Shown here piece after piece: positions 41,873 to 48,970 of a DNA stretch of 64,000 bases. Every line of letters begins with the position of its first letter. The stretch's first letter is position 1. The stretch is from Agrobacterium vaccinii. Lineage in GTDB: Bacteria > Pseudomonadota > Alphaproteobacteria > Rhizobiales > Rhizobiaceae. The stretch covers positions 744,001 through 808,000 of the forward strand of contig NZ_CP054150.1 in NCBI RefSeq assembly GCF_021310995.1. The letters run 5' to 3'. The position numbers and the translations under genes are program-made. The notes under the pieces were generated by a model that made no database searches, was not told the origin of the DNA, and was given only the letters and a program-made list of their open reading frames with translations.

Positions 41873-43534
41873 CTAACGGGTGGGGCGAAGATGTCCCTGG
41901 TATGAAACGATGAGACCGATGCCACGGAGCGAAATATTGACATGAAAGCAGAAATTGCCGTTTTGCTCCATCTCGAAGCTCTCTTCCTTTCCTAGTAGCC
42001 ATACGGGAAAGGGAATGCCAAACAGAGACCACCTTCTGGGAACAAGATAGAGTTTGTCGTCTTCTACTACGCAGGCCAGCGCGACAACTGTGGCGCCAAA
42101 CCGCTCCAAGACCAGATATTTGTTTCTGCCGCTGCCGACTGATTGTCGTGATGAGAAAGTCGTTTGCCCGAATGTTCTGGTCCATAATTCACAATTGTGC
42201 CCAGGCGTTATGACGACCTGCACCGGAACACCGTCCGAACCTTGTGGGAATTTCATGAATTTGCAGATAAGCCGCGCAAAGGCAGAGCGCCCGCGTTTGA
42301 CCGTGGCGCTTCCTTGCCAGCTGCGTGCCTGCTGGGAGTCATGCAAAGCTTTTACTGTTTCAGGTAAGGTTTCAAAACGAGGCCCCAATACCTGTTTGTA
42401 AACGGGATCGGTTTGGGTCTCGGCACCGCGAAATCCGGCGAATATGGAGCGAGTGGAAAATATCTGCTCGTAGTCCGCGAGTTCCAGTGCCCGGGTGGCC
42501 GGTCGTGCGCCAGTGGCTGGTCTGATGCCCGACAGAAGCTTGCGAATGATAATCTCTATCGCCATGGAAGGAATGTAAGGGCCGTCATCTCCTTCCGCCA
42601 ATAAGTGCCAGCTTTGTTCTGTCTTCTGTTCATTCCTAGTGCCGATCGCATGAACGAACATACCGCCGCGATGTTCTCCGAACTTCATGACGTTGAGAGC
42701 CGTGTAAAAGAGCCTGGAGAGCGGAACGAGCGAAGGCAGTGGAAATCTTGAACGTACTTTTGCGAGCACGTTGAGCACGCGATGCAAAATCTCTGGCACA
42801 GGTCCGGCCCCCATCCATATATTTTGTAAAGACGGGTGCTCGGGTGGGATAACCTGAAGGTCCGGCACATCCACCAACGAAAAATGGATGTTTTTAAGCG
42901 GTAGTTTTCCGGGGGCGGCAATGGTGTAACGCATACTTTCCGTAAGTCCTGGCGCATGAGCCTGCTTGCCGTTTCGCCAAAGCTTGACGGGTTCTCCCGC
43001 ATATCCCACCACCGCCCGCATGACATTCAGGCCAATTCCGGCAAAGGGGGAGGGCGCAATTCCGCCGCGCACGGAGATAATGTCCATTGTTTTCGCCATT
43101 TCCCGCAGAACTGCTGCGGTCAATACTGGAAAACTGCTGACGCCTGACAGAACGAATATTCCGGCAGCGTTTGCTGCGGCATCATATTGCGACACACCTA
43201 ACACGAAGTCTGACGAATCGGAAAAATCGACATAATTGACGCCATGCGTAATGCAAGCCTCGATCACGCCGTAGGGTTTCGGTCCATAATTTTGAAAGGG
43301 CCCGGACGCATCGACCAACAGTTCGGGTTGTTCCGTTTGAAGAAGACTGTCGATCTGGTCTCGGTCTGATTTCAGAGGGCGGACTTTTGACTTGCCGCGA
43401 TAGGTCGCACAAAAATCAACGGCTTTCGAAAGATTGCGTCCACCTATGAGGATTTCCAGATTGTCAATGTCGCCAAGCAGCTGAGCCAACCTGCCGCCAA
43501 AAACGCCGTATCCACCAAGAATGAGTATTTTCAA
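41873..43534 (-). CDS. Saccharopine dehydrogenase-like/DUF4166 fusion protein
   Basis: The 553-residue protein joins two domains. The N-terminal part is a Rossmann domain (ILILGGYGVFGGRLAQLL, G-x-x-G-x-x-G) of the saccharopine dehydrogenase-like type, with LLVDASGPFQNYGP. From about residue 375 a DUF4166-type domain follows (QVLGPRFETLPETVKALHDS, RLICKFMKFPQGSDGVPVQV, then ELWTRTFGQTTFSSRQ). The start is a TTG overlapping the stop of the upstream DCC gene, so the two are coupled. GC content is visibly lower than in flanking genes, suggesting transfer. The substrate is unknown. Confidence 0.82.
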   Translation of the reverse strand: MKILILGGYGVFGGRLAQLLGDIDNLEILIGGRNLSKAVDFCATYRGKSKVRPLKSDRDQIDSLLQTEQPELLVDASGPFQNYGPKPYGVIEACITHGVNYVDFSDSSDFVLGVSQYDAAANAAGIFVLSGVSSFPVLTAAVLREMAKTMDIISVRGGIAPSPFAGIGLNVMRAVVGYAGEPVKLWRNGKQAHAPGLTESMRYTIAAPGKLPLKNIHFSLVDVPDLQVIPPEHPSLQNIWMGAGPVPEILHRVLNVLAKVRSRFPLPSLVPLSRLFYTALNVMKFGEHRGGMFVHAIGTRNEQKTEQSWHLLAEGDDGPYIPSMAIEIIIRKLLSGIRPATGARPATRALELADYEQIFSTRSIFAGFRGAETQTDPVYKQVLGPRFETLPETVKALHDSQQARSWQGSATVKRGRSAFARLICKFMKFPQGSDGVPVQVVITPGHNCELWTRTFGQTTFSSRQSVGSGRNKYLVLERFGATVVALACVVEDDKLYLVPRRWSLFGIPFPVWLLGKEESFEMEQNGNFCFHVNISLRGIGLIVSYQGHLRPTR

Positions 43535-44001
43535 CGTAACAGTCTCTTTTGAACTTCAGAATGTGGCAATTCGCACAAATCGGCGCTTCCGAAAAAGCGG
43601 AGACGGTTGACTGCAAAAAAACGATAGAGGCGATCTTGTAAGGAAGTAGGGAGAATATCAAGCAAAGACAGTAGCTTCCATTTCCCACCTAATCGATGTC
43701 CGGCGCGAATGAAAGCGTTGAGCGAGCAGAAGGCGCGCCCATCCTCGACATATAACCAAGATGCTGGGTCGTCAGGATTCATGCCATAGTGAGCGATCAA
43801 AGCGTTCCCTAACGCCGATTGCAGCGGTACAATCTTGAATTCTTGTTTCAAGTCGTTCTGCGCAATCCAGGTAGCGCCCTTTGCGCAGAGACCGCACTGA
43901 GCGTCCATGACGGTGAACACAGCGGTGTCGGGAAAGGTTGGAACGGATTTGTCTTCCTTGTAAGAAAACGGCTCGCGGCTTTCGATCATCCCAAGGTGCA
44001 T
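43531..44001 (-). CDS. DCC (DUF393) thiol-disulfide oxidoreductase-like protein
   Basis: The 156-residue protein belongs to the DCC family. VMDAQCGLCAKGATWIAQND gives the D-x-x-C-x-x-C motif of the thioredoxin-like fold (about residues 33-39), and RAFCSLNAFIRAGHRLGGKW a second conserved stretch. A membrane-surface redox role is presumed but not shown. The first ATG (44001) has a weak ribosome site, and the Met at 43989 is an alternative. It shares the low GC of its downstream partner. Confidence 0.82.
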   Translation of the reverse strand: MHLGMIESREPFSYKEDKSVPTFPDTAVFTVMDAQCGLCAKGATWIAQNDLKQEFKIVPLQSALGNALIAHYGMNPDDPASWLYVEDGRAFCSLNAFIRAGHRLGGKWKLLSLLDILPTSLQDRLYRFFAVNRLRFFGSADLCELPHSEVQKRLLR

Positions 44002-44163
44002 CCGTATTGCGTCAGAAGCAACTTAGAGATGTCGAGCCCTACGGGCAACCGGAAGATTGTCTTGTCTGACGGTACGGTAAAACGGTGTGAAGCAGTATCC
44101 AACCTGGCGAGGGCGTAATAGCTGAAAGTCAAATACAGAAGCGACTAACTGCAGCATGTGCCT

Positions 44164-46344
44164 CTACCGCTTCACGCCCACATCCCCACCAACATCCGCC
44201 ACCTTCTGCACCGTCAACGAAGGCGCAGATGCCTCCTTCAATTGTTTGCCGATCGAGCGGATAACGCGTGTTGCCTCTGCGGAGAGAGAGCGGGGGCGGG
44301 TGAGGGCTGGTAGGGCGTTGGCGTCTGCTGCGGCCACTTCTGCGCCAGCCACTGGTTTGGGGCGAGAGCCTGATGGCAGCGGGTTCTGGATGCCGGGGAT
44401 GGGGCGCAGTTCCATGCCTTGGTGGGCATAGTCCATGAGGCGTTTGAACGTCATGGCGGGCAGGGCGCCGCCGGTCATGTTGTTCATGGAGGTGAAGTCG
44501 TCGTTACCGAACCACACGGCGGTCGTGTAGTTGCCGGTGAAGCCCACATACCAGGCATCGCGGTAGGATTGCGAGGTGCCGGTCTTGCCGCCGGAGACGA
44601 TGCCGTTATCCAACGCGCCGCGCCGGGCGGTGCCTTCCACGGGAATGGTCACCAGCATGCGGTTCATCTTAGAATTGGCTTCTTCCGACAGCACCCGGTG
44701 TGCGGGCGGTTCGTCGCGGTCGAAATCGTAGAGAACCTTGCCTTCATAATCCAGCACCTGCTCGATGCCGTGGCGGCGCGATTGCATGCCGTTGGCCGGG
44801 AACACGGCATAGCCGGTCGCCTGATCCAGCACCGTCAGTTCAGAGGTGCCGAGTGGGATGGTCTTGTCGGTGCGCAGCGGTGTGGCCACGCCCATGGCCT
44901 TTGCGGTATCGGCAATGATCTGCGTGCCCAGCACATCCTTGGCAAGGCGCACCGGCACGGTGTTGTAGGATTTGGCCAGCGCCACCTGCAAGGTGACCTT
45001 GCCGGCATAGGAGCGGCCATAGTTCTGCGGCGACCAGCCGCGCCATGTGACGGGCGCGTCCGAAATCAGCGTTTCCGGCTTGTAGCCTTTTTCCATGGCT
45101 GCGGAGTAGGTGTAGACCTTGAAGGACGATCCCGGCTGGCGTAACGCTGCCGTTGCGCGGTTGAACTGGCTTTCGCCATAGTCGCGACCGCCGACCATGG
45201 CGCGGATTCCGCCGCCATTTTCGATCATCACCATCGCGCCCTGCTTGACCTTGTAGCCTTCGCCGAACTCGCGGAGGCTGCCTTCCATGGCCTGTTCGGC
45301 GGCCTGTTGCAGGCCGCTGTCGATGGTGGTGCGCACCACGACGGTGTGGTCCCTGAGCTTGCCGTCCTTGGCCAGTTTCTGCACCTCGTCAAAGGCCCAG
45401 TCGAGGAAGTAATCCGGTGCTTTCACGTCTTCACGGTCGATGACGGTGGCCGGGTTGCGGCGTGCGCCGACGACCTGACCCTCAGTCATCAATCCACCCT
45501 GAACGAGGTTGGAAAGAACCGTGTTGGCGCGCGCGCGCGCCGCAGGAAGGTTGACGTGCGGCGCGTATTTCGCCGGTGCCTTGAACAGGCCCGCCAGAAT
45601 GGCGGATTCCGCCAGCGTCACATCCGTCAGGTTCTTGCCGAAATAGAATTGCGCCGCCGCCGCCGCACCAAAGGTGCCGCCGCCCATATAGGCGCGGTCG
45701 AGATAAAGGCTGAGGATTTCCTTCTTGGACATGTTGGCTTCCAGCCACAACGCCAGAAAGGCCTCCTTGATCTTGCGTTCCAGCGAGCGTTCATTGGTCA
45801 AAAACAGGTTCTTGGCCAATTGCTGCGTCAGCGTCGAGCCACCCTGCACGACCCCGCCTGCACGGGCGTTTTCGCTCATGGCGCGGGCAAGGCCGATGAA
45901 ATCGATGCCGAAATGCTCGAAGAAGCGCCGGTCTTCGGTCGCCAGAACCGCCTTGATGAAATGATCCGGCATCTGGTCGATCGGCACGGAATCTTCGTGG
46001 ATGATGCCGCGATGGCCGATGGTATTGCCGTAACGATCGAGGAATGTGACAGCAAAATCACCGCGATAACGCCAGTCCTTTTTGGTCTCCTCGAAGGCGG
46101 GCAGGGCCAGAGCGAGCATCAGCACGGTGCCAGCGGTGCCGACCGTCAGCGCATCGTCGGCAATGTTGATGAGGAATTTCTTCCACCCGCGCACGTGCAG
46201 TTTGCGGGATGCAATGGTAACGTCTTCCCAGAAATCCAAAACGCGGGATGCAGCCGTCCACAGGCCGGAATCGATGAAGGAATCGATCCGTAGCAGGATA
46301 TGGCGTTTACGACGCGCTTGTTTCTTGTCTTTATCTTCCTGCAC
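44164..46344 (-). CDS. Class A penicillin-binding protein (PBP1a-type)
   Basis: The 726-residue bifunctional enzyme has a cytoplasmic head, one membrane helix (about 68-86), a GT51 glycosyltransferase domain with Glu137 in LATEDRRFFEHFG and the GGSTLTQQLAKNLFL motif, then a transpeptidase domain with S406-x-x-K (QPGSSFKVYTY), S-x-N (KSYNT) and K-T-G (GGKTGTSQ). It makes and crosslinks peptidoglycan. In Agrobacterium the PBP1a homologue drives polar growth, and length and motif order agree; orthology is inferred. The likely start is a GTG with aggaa upstream. It is monocistronic. Confidence 0.9.
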   Translation of the reverse strand: MQEDKDKKQARRKRHILLRIDSFIDSGLWTAASRVLDFWEDVTIASRKLHVRGWKKFLINIADDALTVGTAGTVLMLALALPAFEETKKDWRYRGDFAVTFLDRYGNTIGHRGIIHEDSVPIDQMPDHFIKAVLATEDRRFFEHFGIDFIGLARAMSENARAGGVVQGGSTLTQQLAKNLFLTNERSLERKIKEAFLALWLEANMSKKEILSLYLDRAYMGGGTFGAAAAAQFYFGKNLTDVTLAESAILAGLFKAPAKYAPHVNLPAARARANTVLSNLVQGGLMTEGQVVGARRNPATVIDREDVKAPDYFLDWAFDEVQKLAKDGKLRDHTVVVRTTIDSGLQQAAEQAMEGSLREFGEGYKVKQGAMVMIENGGGIRAMVGGRDYGESQFNRATAALRQPGSSFKVYTYSAAMEKGYKPETLISDAPVTWRGWSPQNYGRSYAGKVTLQVALAKSYNTVPVRLAKDVLGTQIIADTAKAMGVATPLRTDKTIPLGTSELTVLDQATGYAVFPANGMQSRRHGIEQVLDYEGKVLYDFDRDEPPAHRVLSEEANSKMNRMLVTIPVEGTARRGALDNGIVSGGKTGTSQSYRDAWYVGFTGNYTTAVWFGNDDFTSMNNMTGGALPAMTFKRLMDYAHQGMELRPIPGIQNPLPSGSRPKPVAGAEVAAADANALPALTRPRSLSAEATRVIRSIGKQLKEASAPSLTVQKVADVGGDVGVKR

Positions 46345-46530
46345 GTAAAACGAATTCCTGTTCGATATGGCGAGCGGATGCTTGACGCAACAACCTTGCG
46401 CGGGTCATTTCCCTCACCACCACTCTGCCAGATTTTAGAGTTATCTTAAAATCCTGAAGATTGCGATATGACAAAACGGGCTATGCCATGTTGCCGCCCG
46501 GCGCCCCAAAATGAAACGGAAATGTTAACG

Positions 46531-47007
46531 ATGAGTGACGCGCCATTCTGGAAAACCAAATCGCTGGCGCAAATGAGTAACAGCGAGTGGGAAAGCCTGT
46601 GTGATGGCTGCGGCCTGTGCTGTCTCAACAAGCTTGAGGATTGGGACACAGGCGACGTGGTGTTCACCTCCGTTGCCTGCCAGTTGCTGGATGGGGATAG
46701 CTGTCAGTGCTCGGATTACCCCAACCGGTTCGCTACGGTGCCGGATTGCATTCAGCTGAACCTCAAGCTGGTCAACGAAATCGGATGGCTGCCACCCACC
46801 TGCGCCTATGCGCTGGTGCGCGATGGCGAGGACCTCTACTGGTGGCATCATCTGGTTTCGGGCGACCCTGAGACGGTGCATGTGGCCGGCATTTCCGCCC
46901 GTGGTCGTACAGTAAACGAGCTGAAGGTGGAGGTGGATGATTTCGAGAACTATGTGGTGGACTGGCCGTTGACGGTGGGAGAGCAGCCGGAGGCGCAGCA
47001 GCGGTGA
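46531..47007 (+). CDS. YcgN/UPF0260-like Cys-cluster protein
   Basis: The 158-residue protein contains the zinc or iron cysteine cluster of the YkgJ/YcgN superfamily: [20 protein letters not shown] at the start, [20 protein letters not shown] and [13 protein letters not shown]. Family members are small soluble proteins of unknown function. The ATG at 46531 is preferred because the family motif begins directly ([11 protein letters not shown]). It is divergent from the penicillin-binding protein gene. Confidence 0.88.
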   Translation: MSDAPFWKTKSLAQMSNSEWESLCDGCGLCCLNKLEDWDTGDVVFTSVACQLLDGDSCQCSDYPNRFATVPDCIQLNLKLVNEIGWLPPTCAYALVRDGEDLYWWHHLVSGDPETVHVAGISARGRTVNELKVEVDDFENYVVDWPLTVGEQPEAQQR

Positions 47008-47027
47008 GATCATCTTGCATCCACTCC

Positions 47028-47150
47028 ACCCTCATTCCTGTGCTTGTCACAGGAATCCAGCCAGCCCAAGTCCTTGGGCTGAAAAGACTCGTCCCGCCGC
47101 GCAGACGCGCGACGACTGGATTCCTGTCACAGGGACAGGAATGAGGGGGA
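47028..47150. repeat. Dispersed palindromic repeat, family C, full copy
   Basis: The left arm cctcattcctgtgcttgtca with aggaatccag is mirrored by ctggattcctgtcacaggga with caggaatgagg. Inside lies a small palindrome (cccaagtccttgggc). It sits between the YcgN-like gene and the class D beta-lactamase homologue. Partial copies are at 6531 and 15389. Confidence 0.85.
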
Positions 47151-47253
47151 TATGGGCTCGTCCTATTCCTGCCCCATCTGCATCCTAATATCTTCCGATA
47201 CCTTTAGACACGCCCGTTACCGGCGATGACGACCGGATATTCAAGGAAAATGC

Positions 47254-48072
47254 ATGCTGCCCCGCTGCGCCGTTCTTAAAGCTCTGTGCCTGACCGCTTT
47301 CGGTTTGTCACCCGTTTGGGCCTATGCCGCCACCCAGCCTTATGAATGCACCTTCGTAACATCGGTGGAAACCGGCGCGGTCATTACCCAGCAGGGCACC
47401 TGCGACAAGCGTGTTTCCCCCGGTGCCACGTTCAAGGTCCCGCTGGCGCTGATCGGCTATGATTCCGGCATTCTGCTGGATGAATTCAATCCCGTCTGGG
47501 ACTGGCAGAAGGGCATGGAGGCAGCGCCGCAGGAGCGCAAGAAGGTCGATCCGTCCACCTGGCAGAAAGAGTCGATCCGCTGGTACTCCCGCGAAATCAC
47601 GAGCCGCCTTGGGCCGGAGAAATTCGCCAGTTACGTCAAACGTCTGGGCTTCGGCAATGCCGATGTGGCGGGAGAGGCAGGCAAGGATAACGGCCTGACG
47701 GACGCCTGGGTCGGCACGTCTCTTGCCATTTCCCCAGTCGAACAGATCGGCTTCATGCGCCGCCTGCTGGCCAACAATCTGCCATTTTCCCGCGATGCCC
47801 AGAACAAGACCAAGGCCATCATCCCAGTATTCGATGGCGCCGAAGCCTGGAGCGCCCACGGCACGACCGGCACCGGCAACCTCAAGGGCGACGACGGCCA
47901 ACCAGACCCCAACCGCCCCTTCGGCTGGTTCGTCGGCTGGGCCGAACGCGAAGGCCAGCACATCGTTTTCGTCCGCTTCCGTGTGGCCGATAAGCCATCG
48001 GACAAGCCGATGGGAGAGGTAGTGCGTGAGGAGTTCTTGCGGGATATTCCTCGGTTTTCGGTGCACCGGTGA
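47254..48072 (+). CDS. Class D beta-lactamase homologue lacking catalytic residues
   Basis: The 272-residue protein has a signal peptide (about 1-25) and the class D fold. [16 protein letters not shown] matches the S-x-V region and FGN at 133-135 the Y-G-N motif. The S-x-x-K motif reads P-G-A-T-F-K-V-P, with Ala58 where the nucleophile Ser should be and Lys61 kept. The K-T-G motif reads H-G-T-T-G-T-G, with Thr204 in place of Lys. The rest ([33 protein letters not shown]) is intact and the frame is open, so this is a folded but probably non-hydrolytic protein. Both changes were checked codon by codon (GCC at 47425, ACG at 47863). Confidence 0.85.
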   Translation: MLPRCAVLKALCLTAFGLSPVWAYAATQPYECTFVTSVETGAVITQQGTCDKRVSPGATFKVPLALIGYDSGILLDEFNPVWDWQKGMEAAPQERKKVDPSTWQKESIRWYSREITSRLGPEKFASYVKRLGFGNADVAGEAGKDNGLTDAWVGTSLAISPVEQIGFMRRLLANNLPFSRDAQNKTKAIIPVFDGAEAWSAHGTTGTGNLKGDDGQPDPNRPFGWFVGWAEREGQHIVFVRFRVADKPSDKPMGEVVREEFLRDIPRFSVHR

Positions 48073-48080
48073 GGGCAGGG

Positions 48081-48827
48081 TCACTTCCCGGCTTCTGATG
48101 GTTTGACGTAAACGCCGGAAAAGCTGACGCCTTGTCCGCCACATCTGTCATTGTCTTCCACGACCATGAAGTGGGTTAGGGAACGAAGACGGACACGACA
48201 ACCGTCATCAGGTTCAGGCGTGCCCATGGCTGGCTCCGTGCCATCATAATGGTTATCTTGATACCCGGCCAACATGCCTTCCGGCTGAAGAAACGCCGGT
48301 CCCATAATCGACCCGGTGTGATAGGAGGGCGGCCCGTTGCCAGCGTCCCCCTCAATCATCACGAAGCTGCTGTTCTCTCCACCCGATATCGTGATGGTGG
48401 AATTTCCGGTCTTCCATGAACCCTGCATTTCCTGTGTATCGAACTTGGCGAAGACGTTGGTTTCGAAATCGAGGCAACGTGCTGGCAGAAGGCCCATTTT
48501 GCTGTTTCCCTTGGCGGAAATATACAAAACGCAAGACAGCTCGGCCGTTCCCGAGGACACGATCACCCTGTCTCCGGGGATCAGGTAGGCATCCTCTTCG
48601 CATTTGGTCCCGTCACTTGCGCATTGTTTGTCGGTCGCGGGATTTTTGACGAAATGGAGCTTACCCGTTCCATTGTCCAGCACCGTTGCGGTGTAGAGGT
48701 TCTTGGCCTGGACGACATCGTACTGACTGGAGCAGGGCAGGGACTGATCGCCGAACTGGATCCAGTTGGCATAGGCCTGATTCATCATTGCCACTGTCAG
48801 AAGAAAAACCATAAGTGAAAATCGCAT
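48081..48827 (-). CDS. Secreted protein of unknown function
   Basis: The 248-residue protein has a signal peptide (about 1-20, ending NQAYA) and at least eight Cys in the mature part (LPCSSQ, KQCASDGTKCEED, ELSCVLY, ARCLDFE, DDGCRVR, DRCGGQG), suggesting disulfides in the periplasm. The composition is beta-rich with a Gly/Ser/Thr character (SWKTGNSTITISGGENSSFV). I recognise no domain. The start at 48827 lies close to the upstream region of copA, transcribed the other way. Confidence 0.65.
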   Translation of the reverse strand: MRFSLMVFLLTVAMMNQAYANWIQFGDQSLPCSSQYDVVQAKNLYTATVLDNGTGKLHFVKNPATDKQCASDGTKCEEDAYLIPGDRVIVSSGTAELSCVLYISAKGNSKMGLLPARCLDFETNVFAKFDTQEMQGSWKTGNSTITISGGENSSFVMIEGDAGNGPPSYHTGSIMGPAFLQPEGMLAGYQDNHYDGTEPAMGTPEPDDGCRVRLRSLTHFMVVEDNDRCGGQGVSFSGVYVKPSEAGK

Positions 48828-48917
48828 CGGCGTTTCCAATCTCGCGTTTTAAAAATGGCGTGCATCAATATCGTGTAACCCTTTTAGACGGCATGCCGAG
48901 AAATACAATCACATCCC

Positions 48918-48948
48918 TTGACCTTCCCATCATGGGAAGCATTACATG
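48918..48948 (+). promoter_or_regulatory. CueR/HmrR-type copper promoter of copA
   Basis: A -35 ttgacc and a -10 like tacatg are separated by exactly 19 bases, and the spacer contains the dyad accttcccatcatgggaagc. Overlong spacing with a central dyad is the MerR-family promoter design, and ccttccc...gggaagc is the CueR-type operator. It lies 23 bases before the copA start. Confidence 0.82.
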
Positions 48949-48970
48949 GAGTCTCGAAAGGGGAAATCCC

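Noticed and set aside
47254-48072. Pseudogene call for the class D beta-lactamase homologue
   Set aside because: Catalytic residues are changed, but the frame, signal peptide and remaining motifs are intact, so it is kept as a gene.
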